This document shows positions 18,352 through 27,556 of a stretch of DNA of 64,000 nt, piece by piece. Under the pieces are notes generated by a model. It did no database searches. It had not been told where the DNA came from and worked only from the letters and a program-made list of their open reading frames with translations. The first letter of the stretch is position 1. Every line of letters begins with the position of its first letter. This DNA comes from Candidatus Opimibacter skivensis (GTDB lineage: Bacteria; Bacteroidota; Bacteroidia; Chitinophagales; Saprospiraceae), in the NCBI GenBank assembly GCA_016722045.1, contig JADKGY010000029.1, positions 682,001-746,000 of the forward strand. Direction: 5' to 3'. The position numbers and the translations under genes are program-made.

Positions 18352-19982
18352 GTTTGCAGAACTCCTGTGTTAAACGGTTCGATAGGCGCATGATCTGCAG
18401 CCTGAAGTGCTTTTGAAATAAAATCACGTGTGTCCCTGGGATCAATAATCGCATCTACCCACAAACGGGCCGCAGCATAGTATGGTGTAGTCTGCTCTGT
18501 GTATCTCGAACTGATCTGATCATATAATTTCTTTTCTCCTTCAGGATCGGGTTTGTGGCCTTTTGCTTCTAAAGAAGATACCTGTATTTGTGTAAGTACT
18601 TTTGCTGCTTGCGCACCACCCATGACGGCAATTTTCGCTGTAGGCCATGCCGCTATAAATCGTGGATCATAAGCCTTTCCGCACATCGCATAGTTACCTG
18701 CACCATAACTATTTCCGGCTATGATCGTAATCTTTGGGACAGTACTGTTCGCTACGGCATTTACCATTTTTGCTCCGTCTTTTATGATTCCGCCATGTTC
18801 TGATCGTTTGCCTACCATAAATCCTGTGACGTCATGAATAAAAACGAGTGGGATTTTCTTTTGATTGCAATTCAAAATAAAACGGGTGGCTTTATCTGCA
18901 GAATCAGAATAGATCACTCCACCTAACTGCATTTCACCGGTCTTTGTTTTTACGATCTCCCTTGAATTGGCCACAATTCCGACAGACCAACCATCAATGC
19001 GGGCATACCCACATAAAAGTGTCTGACCATAATGCTCTTTGTACTGAAGGAAGTCACCGCTATCGATGATGTGACGAATGACCTCAAGCATACTGTAAGG
19101 TTTGGATGAATCATTCGGCATCAGGCCAAGGATTGAATCCCTTTCTCCCACCGATTCGATAGATTTCTCCCTGTTCAAACCTGCTGAAGGCCTCGGTCCC
19201 ATTTTATCTACAAGTTCCCTTATCGTTTTCAGGCAGGTCTGATCATCAGGCATTTTATAATCGGTCACACCTGAAATCTCACTATGTGTTGTAGCCCCAC
19301 CTAATACTTCCTGATCAACATCTTCACCAATCGCAGCTTTAACGAGATAAGGTCCCGCCAAAAAAATAGATCCGGTGCCTTCTACAATCAATGACTCATC
19401 AGACATGATCGGCAGATATGCACCACCTGCTACACACGAACCCATGATGGCTGCTATCTGCGGAATACCCATCGAAGAGAGCCTTGCGTTGTTGCGAAAT
19501 ATTCTTCCAAAATGTTCTTTGTCCGGAAATATTTCATCCTGCATCGGTAGGTACACACCCGCACTATCGACGAGATATATGATCGGGATATGATTTTCCA
19601 TCGCGATCTCCTGTGCACGAAGATTTTTCTTTCCTGTAATTGGAAACCAGGCCCCCGCTTTCACTGTCGCATCATTAGCAACGATCACACAAGTGCGACC
19701 AGAAATTTTTCCGACTACAACGACAACTCCACCTGCGGGACAACCGCCATGCTCTTCATACATGCCGTCACCGGCGAACGCCCCAATTTCAAGAGGAATG
19801 GTATGCGGGTCAAGCAATAAATTAATACGCTCTCTTGCAGACAATTTTCCAAGGTCATGCTGCTTGTCAATTTTCTTTTGTCCTCCACCAAGCGAAATGA
19901 TTTCAAACTTCCGTTGCATCTGGGAAACCAGAAGCTTCATCGCATCCTCATTCTTATTGGTATCTATATTATATGACGCCAT
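18348..19982 (-). CDS. Acyl-CoA carboxylase beta subunit (methylcrotonyl-CoA carboxylase-like)
   Basis: 544 residues, carboxyltransferase subunit of a biotin-dependent acyl-CoA carboxylase. KLSARERINLLLDP near residue 45 and MGSCVAGGAYLPIMSDES near 180 are hallmark motifs. GGVIYSDSADKATRFI and AGNSYGAGNYAMCGKAY mark the second crotonase-like half. These segments fit the methylcrotonyl-CoA subgroup (leucine breakdown) better than propionyl-CoA, but family alone does not fix the substrate. No biotin-carrier subunit is adjacent. Confidence 0.87.
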   Translation of the reverse strand: MASYNIDTNKNEDAMKLLVSQMQRKFEIISLGGGQKKIDKQHDLGKLSARERINLLLDPHTIPLEIGAFAGDGMYEEHGGCPAGGVVVVVGKISGRTCVIVANDATVKAGAWFPITGKKNLRAQEIAMENHIPIIYLVDSAGVYLPMQDEIFPDKEHFGRIFRNNARLSSMGIPQIAAIMGSCVAGGAYLPIMSDESLIVEGTGSIFLAGPYLVKAAIGEDVDQEVLGGATTHSEISGVTDYKMPDDQTCLKTIRELVDKMGPRPSAGLNREKSIESVGERDSILGLMPNDSSKPYSMLEVIRHIIDSGDFLQYKEHYGQTLLCGYARIDGWSVGIVANSREIVKTKTGEMQLGGVIYSDSADKATRFILNCNQKKIPLVFIHDVTGFMVGKRSEHGGIIKDGAKMVNAVANSTVPKITIIAGNSYGAGNYAMCGKAYDPRFIAAWPTAKIAVMGGAQAAKVLTQIQVSSLEAKGHKPDPEGEKKLYDQISSRYTEQTTPYYAAARLWVDAIIDPRDTRDFISKALQAADHAPIEPFNTGVLQT

Positions 19983-20174
19983 GGAGCGAAAGATAGGCAG
20001 TTTACTGTAGTAAGTTAAATCTTCTATAATGGAGAAGTAGTGAAAATCAAATTTATATACTATTATTTTTATATGCTTATAATATTGATTTATAGTAATT
20101 TAATACTCAATTTCAAAAAATGGCAGGTTCGTCCTGACGACAAATGATTATTTTCATGTTAATATCTGAAACCT

Positions 20175-21203
20175 ATGTACAAGCAACCGGTCAATCTGAC
20201 CAGCGACACATTGACAAAACCCAGTAAGGCTATGCTGGAGGCTATGATGAATGCCGATGTTGGCGATGATGTATTCCGTACAGATCCGACCACGATCGCA
20301 CTGGAAGAAAAAATGGCACACATGTTTGGACACGAAGCGGGCCTTTTCTGTCCGTCCGGCACCATGACTAATCAGATCGCCATCAAAGCACACACACAAC
20401 CTTTGGATGAAATTCTCTGTGATGAACTATCACACATCTACAGGTATGAACTTGGAGGTTATGGATTTCATTCCGGAGTCGCTATTCATGTGATGAGAGG
20501 AAAGAATGGCATTATCTCACCGGAACATGTTCATCAGGCGGTAAAACCAAAAGCGGATTGGAATCCAAATACAAAACTTCTCATCATTGAAAATTCGGTC
20601 AATATGGGTGGTGGTAATTACTACACACTTGATCAGATTCGTCCAATAGCGGAAGCAGCCCGATCACATAATCTAACTCTTCATCTCGATGGTGCACGAT
20701 TGTTTAATGTATTGGTCGAAACGGGTGAATCAACTTTAGAATACGGTAAAATATTTGATAGCATTTCTATCTGCCTTTCCAAAGGACTTGGTGCACCGGT
20801 AGGTTCTGTCCTGATCGGAAAAAAAGAAATGATAGATTATGCAAGACGTGTGCGCAAAGTGATGGGTGGAGGAATGCGCCAAAGCGGCTACCTGGCTGCT
20901 GCAGGAATTTATGCTTTGGATCATAATATCAAGAGGCTTAAAGATGATCATGATCATGCCAGAATGTGTGGAAAGAAATTAGAAGAGGTCTCCTGGGTAA
21001 AAGAGGTTTCACCTGTAGCCACCAACATCATCATCTTCAGAGTAGCGGACCACCTCAATGCATCCGATGTCGCAGCCAGACTGGCTACCAAAAATATCAT
21101 TTGCCTTCCGATCACTGACAAGATCATCCGGTGGGTGTTTCACCTGGATATCAATGATGAAATGACGGATTATGTCGTGGAGACTTCAGATACATTGTAC
21201 TGA
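20175..21203 (+). CDS. ltaE: Threonine aldolase (low-specificity type)
   Basis: 342 residues, PLP-dependent fold type I. LTSDTLTKPSKAM at the N-terminus, HLDGARLFN (cofactor aspartate) near 175, and the Schiff-base lysine in CLSKGLGAPVGS near 200 identify the family. It splits L-threonine or L-allo-threonine to glycine and acetaldehyde. Length and motifs are normal. It stands alone between the carboxylase gene and a secreted-protein gene. Confidence 0.92.
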   Translation: MYKQPVNLTSDTLTKPSKAMLEAMMNADVGDDVFRTDPTTIALEEKMAHMFGHEAGLFCPSGTMTNQIAIKAHTQPLDEILCDELSHIYRYELGGYGFHSGVAIHVMRGKNGIISPEHVHQAVKPKADWNPNTKLLIIENSVNMGGGNYYTLDQIRPIAEAARSHNLTLHLDGARLFNVLVETGESTLEYGKIFDSISICLSKGLGAPVGSVLIGKKEMIDYARRVRKVMGGGMRQSGYLAAAGIYALDHNIKRLKDDHDHARMCGKKLEEVSWVKEVSPVATNIIIFRVADHLNASDVAARLATKNIICLPITDKIIRWVFHLDINDEMTDYVVETSDTLY

Positions 21204-21343
21204 ACTTAGCAAAAAATGACCGATATTTATACTTCTCAATCCAAAACGAAACCGAAACCAATTTCCTTTCAGTGCATAGGATAAAGCGCCAATGTTGTTC
21301 TTTATTCCTGAAGAGATTCTAATCACAGGTTTATTTATTTCAA

Positions 21344-23020
21344 ATGAAAAAAATTTTATTCTGCCTGATTTTCCTGCCTGCCCTGGCGATGACGCAGATT
21401 TCAAATAACATGACTTTATTGTCGAATCTTGATCTGCCTAATCTGCCTTCGCAATATGGTTGTGAATACGGCGACATATGGGGATACACTGCGCCTAATG
21501 GTACAGAGGTTGCTATTGTCGCGACGATAGAACAAATTTTATTTGTCAATATTACAGCTCCAGCAAATCCAGTGATCATTCTGGCCTACACTGTGACAAA
21601 TGCAGGAACAAGTACGACAAGTCAATCTCTGTGGAGAGATTTTGATACATACCAACATTTCATCTATGCTGTTTCCGATTTACAAACTGCAGGACTTCTG
21701 ATTTTCGATATGAGTAATGTGCCGACATCAATCAGCATGGTCTATCAGAGTAACAGTGTATTCTCCCGTGCGCACACTTTATTCATTGATCAGCTCAACG
21801 GCAAACTTTATGCTGCAGGCTCCAACACTCAAAATAATGGATTGAAAATTCTTGATCTTTCTGCCAATCCGATCAGCCCTACTCTATTTGCTTCTGTTCC
21901 TTTGAATGCGGTTGGTGGTGGCTATGTTCATGATGTGTATGTAAGGGACAATATCGCGTATTGCAGCCATGGTAGCCTGTCAAAAATTCAGATCTATGAT
22001 TTCAATAATCTCCCAACGAGTTTTACGGTCGTAGGAGCGATAGAAAATTATCCTGAACCCGGATATAACCATAGCAGTTGGATCAATGATGGTGGAAATA
22101 CACTAATCTTCACAGATGAAACATTTGGGAGTGATGTCAAAATTGTGGATATCTCTGACCCTGCCAATATTTCAATCGGCGATATTCATACATTTTACTC
22201 AGAATTGCTTGGAGCAGGAGTACCTGGCGCAAGTTGTGCACACAACCCATATATCATTGGCAATCTTGCCTATATCTCTTATTATGAAGATGGCGTTCAG
22301 GTGTTTGATATTACTGACCCGGCTAGTGTTACTTCCTTTGCCTATTATGATACATATCCTTCCAATACCCAGTACAATGATTATATCGGCTGTTGGGGTG
22401 TGTATCCGTTTTTTGCCTCCGGCCATATTATTGCCTCTGACATGAACAATGGTCTGTTTGTGATGGAGATAACAAACAACACACTTGGTCTTGAATTTTT
22501 ATCATTCGATGCTACAAGGCAGAAAAAAGACGCCAGGCTTGCATGGACAGTATCGAATGTAACAGATGGAAATTTATTTGAAGTTCAACGTTCTTCAGAT
22601 GGCGGCAAGACCTATACTTCAGTAGGCGATGTCACCTATAATGAGCATCAATCTCAATATACATTCACAGATAAAAATATACCCGGTCAGGATAAGTTGT
22701 TTTACAGGATTGATTTCGTACAACTGGATGGTAAAACGGTGCATTCACCTGCACGAAGTATTTCTCCGGAGCATACTGAGCAAATAATCAGCGTGGCCAA
22801 TCCTATTGCATCAACGCTGTCACTAAATATTTTAAAACCAATTGAGTCCCTGGATTTAAATATCTATGACATGGATGGTAAGCTGGTGTGGTCACATAAA
22901 GAATCAGGCGTAGCAGGAAGAATGGATTTGCCTGTTGCTCATTTGATCCCTGCTCAATATGTATTGACTTTAAACTGGCCCGGAGGCACAGAAAATTTAT
23001 TGATCCAGATTATTAAATAA
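21344..23020 (+). CDS. LVIVD-repeat (choice-of-anchor B) secreted protein
   Basis: 558 residues. Signal peptide at ~1-17 (MKKILFCLIFLPALAMTQ). Residues ~25-375 carry repeats of the LVIVD beta-propeller type, with segments such as NGLKILDLSANPISP, DVKIVDISDPANISI and GVQVFDITDPASVTS. This is the choice-of-anchor B family. A fibronectin-like region follows (~385-470). The C-terminus (LNIYDMDGKLVW) resembles a T9SS sorting domain. It is probably a surface or secreted adhesin-like protein; no enzymatic motif is seen. Confidence 0.83.
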   Translation: MKKILFCLIFLPALAMTQISNNMTLLSNLDLPNLPSQYGCEYGDIWGYTAPNGTEVAIVATIEQILFVNITAPANPVIILAYTVTNAGTSTTSQSLWRDFDTYQHFIYAVSDLQTAGLLIFDMSNVPTSISMVYQSNSVFSRAHTLFIDQLNGKLYAAGSNTQNNGLKILDLSANPISPTLFASVPLNAVGGGYVHDVYVRDNIAYCSHGSLSKIQIYDFNNLPTSFTVVGAIENYPEPGYNHSSWINDGGNTLIFTDETFGSDVKIVDISDPANISIGDIHTFYSELLGAGVPGASCAHNPYIIGNLAYISYYEDGVQVFDITDPASVTSFAYYDTYPSNTQYNDYIGCWGVYPFFASGHIIASDMNNGLFVMEITNNTLGLEFLSFDATRQKKDARLAWTVSNVTDGNLFEVQRSSDGGKTYTSVGDVTYNEHQSQYTFTDKNIPGQDKLFYRIDFVQLDGKTVHSPARSISPEHTEQIISVANPIASTLSLNILKPIESLDLNIYDMDGKLVWSHKESGVAGRMDLPVAHLIPAQYVLTLNWPGGTENLLIQIIK

Positions 23021-23085
23021 GAGAAACGAATAAGTCTAAAGTGATAGCTGCTGTCAGAAATGTTCGACAGTAATTCTAAAGATAA

Positions 23086-23451
23086 TTACCAGGCTATTTC
23101 TTCGCCATCGGTTGGCTCATTATGCTCGGGAGGATTATTCTGGCTATTGGCTTCCCACTCTGCCTGCTTACGATCAAATTCTTCGTAATCATAATTAGGC
23201 ATCAGGTCAACTTTGACGTGCTCAACAACTTCCTGGAGTGATGTAAGGAATCTGTTAAAGTCCTCTTTGTACAGGAAAATCTTGTGACGTTCGTACGTAT
23301 CAGAGTTGTGCTTCTTTGTGCTCTCTGTCAGCGTAATGTAAAAATCTTCGCCACGTGTCTTGCGAACATCAAAAAAATACGTCCGTCTGCTACCCGCCTT
23401 GACTTTCTTGGAGTAGACATTTTCAAACCTGGAATCGTTACCGTTCGACAT
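23086..23451 (-). CDS. PUR-family DNA/RNA-binding protein (DUF3276)
   Basis: 121 residues. Residues ~8-75 match the bacterial PUR repeat fold: VYSKKVKAGSRRTYFFDVR, then DFYITLTEST and IFLYKEDFNRFL. The acidic tail is disordered. Short PUR proteins of this type occur across Bacteroidota and bind single-stranded nucleic acid; the Borrelia homologue is a regulator. The role here is unknown. Confidence 0.85.
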   Translation of the reverse strand: MSNGNDSRFENVYSKKVKAGSRRTYFFDVRKTRGEDFYITLTESTKKHNSDTYERHKIFLYKEDFNRFLTSLQEVVEHVKVDLMPNYDYEEFDRKQAEWEANSQNNPPEHNEPTDGEEIAW

Positions 23452-23504
23452 ACCTCATCTTTTTTGCTTTACAAAACTAAGTTTATAATTGGAATATCCT
23501 AATA

Positions 23505-23625
23505 ATGAGGGAGGAAGGGCTGAAAGGGCGGAAGGGGCGGAAAGGGAAGAAAGACGAAAAGGCTGAAAAGGCTGAAAGGGGGGAAAAGGCAGAAAAGGCA
23601 GAAAAGGCGGAAAGGTGGAAAGGAG
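23505..23625. repeat. Purine-rich degenerate repeat, second copy
   Basis: Short units of AAGGCGGAA/AAGGCAGAA/AAGGCTGAA type, related to the larger array at 14604-14946. It lies between the PUR gene and the 3' end of the ABC transporter gene. Not coding. Confidence 0.85.
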
Positions 23626-23768
23626 TTATCAGTAAGCAGTAATCAGTGACCGATAAAAATCACGCTAATAGCCCAGGAGTTTTTGGAAATCCATGTTCCG
23701 CAGGAACGGGAAAGACAAAACACAGGGGTGAGAATTTCCTAAAGGAAATTCGATGGGGCAGAAAAGGT
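23626..23768. other. Intergenic segment with two short perfect hairpins
   Basis: GTTCC/GGAAC around GCA (23695-23707) and GAATTTCC/GGAAATTC around TAAA (23732-23751). The second lies 18 bases past the ABC transporter stop and could act as a weak terminator, but no T-run follows on the minus strand. Confidence 0.45.
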
Positions 23769-25559
23769 CTACACACCCTCTTCTTCCATCGAACTGACCA
23801 ATTGCTGCTGCCAAAGCTCATAATAAAGGCCCTGCTTTTGGATGAGCTCATCATGCGTGCCCTCTTCTATCAGTTTGCCTTTGTCGATGACCAGCACCTT
23901 GTCATATTCGAGCATGCCGACTATACGGTGGGTGATCATAATAGCTGTCTTTTGGGCCAATTCCCGGTTGAGAAAATCTACGATAGTGTGCTCAGTTTGA
24001 GTATCCACAGCCGAGAGACAATCGTCAAGAATCACTAGTTGAGGCTCCCGGATAAGGGCTCTTGCTATAGAAATCCTTTGTTTCTGACCACCGGAAAGGG
24101 TAATCCCCCGCTCTCCTATCCGGGTTTCAAATTTGTCAGGAAGTGAATCTATATCCTCATAAACCGCCGCAAATTTGGCGAACTGCTCAACATCATTTTG
24201 TGAAGCATCAACCGCCCCAAACCGGATATTGGCACTTATAGTATCTGAAAAAAGAAATACATCCTGAGGAACATAAGCTATCTGATCCCTCAGCGAAACC
24301 AAGTCAAAATCTTTGAGCGAAGTGCCATCTAACAAAATTCTTCCTTTGGTCGGATCATACATTCTGAGAATCAGATCAGCCAGGGTTGTCTTCCCTGCAG
24401 CCGTACGTCCTATGATGGCAATCTTTTGTCCGGGATGAATCGTAAAACTCACATCATCGATAGCTTTAATGCCAGTATCCGGATAAGTGAAAGAAACATG
24501 ATCAAATACCAATTCTCCTTTTACCGCTCCTTTGTAGCTGCCTTGATTCACAATAGAAGGTTGTGAATTCATAAACTCATTGATCCGACCCTGAGAAACA
24601 TTAGCCTGCTGTATGATTGAAGCTATCCATCCTATAGCCGTGACAGGCCATGTGAGCATATTAATATAAATGACAAATTCAGCGATGTTACCTGTCGTAA
24701 TCCGGCCATCGAATACTTGTAATCCACCGACATAGATGACCAGTATTGTACTTAACCCTATCAATACCATCATCAGTGGAACGAACATCGCCTCGATGAG
24801 ACCGAGTGACATATTCTTCAATCTGTAATCTTCACTTTCATCTGCAAAGTGTTTTCCAAATGCCTTCTCCTGAGTGTATGATTTGACGACCCGGATGCCT
24901 GAAAATACTTCCTGTACAATTCCAGTCAGTCTGCTGAGCTTAACCTGTATGGCCTGGCTTCTTTTTTGCACAAACTGACTTACATAATAAATTGATAAGG
25001 ATAAGATGGGCAATGGCAATAGTGAATAAATTGTAAGGCGCACATCGACTTTGAGCATGGCATAAACGACCATGATAAAAAGCGTCACGAGATTGATCCC
25101 ATAGAGCAAAGCAGGACCGAGATACATTCTCACCTTATTGACATCTTCAGTGATACGGGACATCATATCGCCGGTGTTATTGCGACGATAAAAACTCTTG
25201 TCGAGAAACTGGTAGTGATCATATATTTCCTTGCGTTGATCATACTCAATCAATCTGGACATCACGATGATCGTCTGGCGCATGAAGTACATGAAGATGC
25301 CCATCACTAAGGCAAGCAGCAATACTAATCCCCCGAATCGCAGAAGAGCCGGGCTGAGGGTATGCATGATCACTTCTTTCCCTGAAGCATCAGCAGCATT
25401 ATATAGTTTGAGTTGGGTGAGTACATAGTCCAGGGCTTCACGCACGACCTGGGGCTGCCATGCCCGGAAATAATTACCGGCAGCGACGAATATGATACCC
25501 AGAAGGAGATGGTATTTATACTTCCAGAAGTATTTATTGAGCGATTTAAGATGTTGCAA
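23769..25559 (-). CDS. ABC exporter, fused TM and ATPase (MsbA-like)
   Basis: 596 residues: six-helix TM domain (~15-310) then an ATPase domain (~340-580). Walker A is IGRTAAGKTTL, the signature LSGGQKQR, and Walker B LVILDDCLSAVD, followed by the switch His in MITHRIVG. Start is TTG at 25559; an in-frame stop lies three codons upstream, so no longer start exists. It probably works as a homodimer or with a half-transporter to export a lipid or peptide; the substrate is not indicated. Confidence 0.92.
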   Translation of the reverse strand: MQHLKSLNKYFWKYKYHLLLGIIFVAAGNYFRAWQPQVVREALDYVLTQLKLYNAADASGKEVIMHTLSPALLRFGGLVLLLALVMGIFMYFMRQTIIVMSRLIEYDQRKEIYDHYQFLDKSFYRRNNTGDMMSRITEDVNKVRMYLGPALLYGINLVTLFIMVVYAMLKVDVRLTIYSLLPLPILSLSIYYVSQFVQKRSQAIQVKLSRLTGIVQEVFSGIRVVKSYTQEKAFGKHFADESEDYRLKNMSLGLIEAMFVPLMMVLIGLSTILVIYVGGLQVFDGRITTGNIAEFVIYINMLTWPVTAIGWIASIIQQANVSQGRINEFMNSQPSIVNQGSYKGAVKGELVFDHVSFTYPDTGIKAIDDVSFTIHPGQKIAIIGRTAAGKTTLADLILRMYDPTKGRILLDGTSLKDFDLVSLRDQIAYVPQDVFLFSDTISANIRFGAVDASQNDVEQFAKFAAVYEDIDSLPDKFETRIGERGITLSGGQKQRISIARALIREPQLVILDDCLSAVDTQTEHTIVDFLNRELAQKTAIMITHRIVGMLEYDKVLVIDKGKLIEEGTHDELIQKQGLYYELWQQQLVSSMEEEGV

Positions 25560-25666
25560 ACGGGTTCAGGATTTAAGGGATGCAAGATAGGACAACGGAG
25601 AGATATCAATTGTTGTATGAATCTCCTGATTTAATCTTTCCCGTTTAAAAAAAATCGACAAAATTG

Positions 25667-26449
25667 CTATTCACTTTTCCTCAGCGTCTCCTGGAACACT
25701 CTTAACTTCCTCCATTCACTGCTTGCAGCCATTGCGGCTTGCCTGGCCCAATGGGCAGGATCAATTGATTTGTATATACCCCCGGCGTCTGAAAGGATTT
25801 TGCTTAAATTCTCACTGGATGCTTTCGCAAGGTCATCCCAGGTCTGAATACCATTCGAGTGGAGCAACGCAGCAGTCTTTGGACCAATACCTATTATTAA
25901 TGTCAAATCATTTTCAGTCACCTGCCTACCCAGCAATTGACTGACATGCTCATAATTTGCACGCGTCGCATTTGCAGAAAGCACCTTTTTAAGAGGCGGT
26001 GCGACATTTTTTGATTGCAGCAATTCATCTTCTATCACTCTTAGCCGATGTTGATATGTATCAATTGTCGAATTTAATTCGTCAAGCGCAGCTTTTTGAT
26101 TTCTGTTATTGGTTTCTGATTTACTGATTTGTTCCTGCTGATCAAAAAGACTCTGCTGCTGATCAAATATTTTTTTCGATTGGGCATCAAGCTTCGATTT
26201 ACCTTCTGTGATTTCATTCTGCAGTTGCCCCTTAATCGCCTGTTGAATTTTTAATTGACTCTTCAATTCTTCTGCCTGATCTCTTTCCAGGTCAAGACTA
26301 TTTGACAATTTCTTTACTTGTTTTCTGAAACTACCCCAATAAAAATAACTGAGCAGAATGCCCATAAGCATCGAGCCTACGACAATCGCCAAAGTCTCTG
26401 CAACAACAAGAAAATTGTCGCTAAAAATATCGAGGAAGTACATGTTCAT
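25667..26449 (-). CDS. Membrane-anchored coiled-coil protein with helix-hairpin-helix domain
   Basis: 260 residues. A TM segment (~10-35) is followed by a long coiled coil (~38-145). A C-terminal helix-hairpin-helix domain (~172-230) shows DLTLIIGIGPKTAALLHSNG and TWDDLAKAS, as in predicted flap-endonuclease-like HhH proteins. No nuclease residues are visible, so DNA or protein binding is more likely. It lies 12 bases downstream of the next gene and is co-transcribed with it. The pairing with an OmpA-like-fold protein hints at an envelope structural role. Confidence 0.75.
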   Translation of the reverse strand: MNMYFLDIFSDNFLVVAETLAIVVGSMLMGILLSYFYWGSFRKQVKKLSNSLDLERDQAEELKSQLKIQQAIKGQLQNEITEGKSKLDAQSKKIFDQQQSLFDQQEQISKSETNNRNQKAALDELNSTIDTYQHRLRVIEDELLQSKNVAPPLKKVLSANATRANYEHVSQLLGRQVTENDLTLIIGIGPKTAALLHSNGIQTWDDLAKASSENLSKILSDAGGIYKSIDPAHWARQAAMAASSEWRKLRVFQETLRKSE

Positions 26450-26461
26450 TCTTTTTTAAGC

Positions 26462-27235
26462 CTACTCAAAATAAATAATCACACATCGATTGCGGATCGC
26501 ATGCGGACTGCTACGTTGACCTGTAGAAAGATGAATCTGTTCAGCTTTCCATCCTTTTGCGACTAACACACGCTCAACGACGATGGCTCTGTCCAACGCG
26601 ATATCGGCTGATTCAGCTATTCCACCACCATCCGCTATACCGACGATATACGTCAGGCTATCCTTCCGGTCAGCATGCTGATCAAGCCATGCATCCAATC
26701 GATTCAATACTAAAGGGGGGAGAATTAAAGAGTCTTTAATCGGAAAACACATTTCAATCGTGTCTCCCGCAATTTGTAACAAATTAGATAATGCTATCCG
26801 TTCCATGCTTATCGCTTCGAAAGGATTGGATCTCACATCAGCATTTATTTCCTGAGGTAATACCTGGATCATAATTCGGTCCAAGGGTACCTTAACTAAT
26901 TTCAAAACATTATTCACCCTTTGGTGAGCCAGGGCCTCATCGAGAGGGATAGAACCTTGTTCGTCACGGAAATAAAATCCGGTGATGATCATTGTCCCCG
27001 TGGTCGAATCTGACTGTTCCATATCCTTTAACCAGTCATTGTATCCTTCGCCAGCCAAAGGCATATCTGAAGCCCAGTTAAACGCTAGTGGGTACTTCAG
27101 ACCCTTTATCAACTGGATTCCTGTTGTTTCCTTCATCCCGTGAAACCGTGGAAATAACTCTTTTGCATACAGCCAGTAGCAAAAAACAATCCATCCGGCG
27201 AGCAACGCCAGGTATGCTATATATTTCTTCTGCAA
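26462..27235 (-). CDS. Membrane-anchored protein with possible OmpA-like domains
   Basis: 257 residues from a TTG start at 27235; an in-frame stop just upstream fixes this region. An N-terminal TM segment (~5-25) is followed by two weak repeats. Each has a beta strand (MIITGFYF; LTYIVGIAD) and then a helix with a regular charged pattern (LDEALAHQRVNNVLKLV; ADIALDRAIVVERVLVAKG). This resembles OmpA C-terminal peptidoglycan-binding domains but lacks a clear canonical motif. It is the first gene of a pair with the coiled-coil HhH protein. Confidence 0.65.
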   Translation of the reverse strand: MQKKYIAYLALLAGWIVFCYWLYAKELFPRFHGMKETTGIQLIKGLKYPLAFNWASDMPLAGEGYNDWLKDMEQSDSTTGTMIITGFYFRDEQGSIPLDEALAHQRVNNVLKLVKVPLDRIMIQVLPQEINADVRSNPFEAISMERIALSNLLQIAGDTIEMCFPIKDSLILPPLVLNRLDAWLDQHADRKDSLTYIVGIADGGGIAESADIALDRAIVVERVLVAKGWKAEQIHLSTGQRSSPHAIRNRCVIIYFE

Positions 27236-27395
27236 GAATATTAAGGGTCAATTCCGGAGGTAATAGGTTAAAAATCGTGCCAGAAAATACTCAGCGACAT
27301 GGACACGAAAATCAGATTGGAAAGAGTCGCAGAAAGTGCATTTTAAAGGGCACCAAATTCCTCTATAATTACTAAGAATATCAGCCTGTTATGAT

Positions 27396-27453
27396 ATCGT
27401 GGCACGACTAGTGGTGGCACGACTAGTCGTGCCACCACTAGTCGTGCCACGAT
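27396..27453. repeat. Perfect 58-bp REP-like palindrome, GTGGCACGA type
   Basis: Each 29-base half is the exact reverse complement of the other. It contains two direct and two inverted copies of GTGGCACGACTAG, and is an extended version of the element at 1982-2026. It lies in the gap between two divergent gene pairs (26462-27235 minus and comEC plus), about 100 bases before the comEC start, so it cannot be a simple 3' terminator there. Confidence 0.9.
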
Positions 27454-27556
27454 GTGTTTTGGGGGTTTAAACAAGGGACAAATTGAAATATTTTCATCTT
27501 CAACGGTCACATTTCACCCCTCTCGAGACATTATAGGTTGACACCAGTCTGAATAC

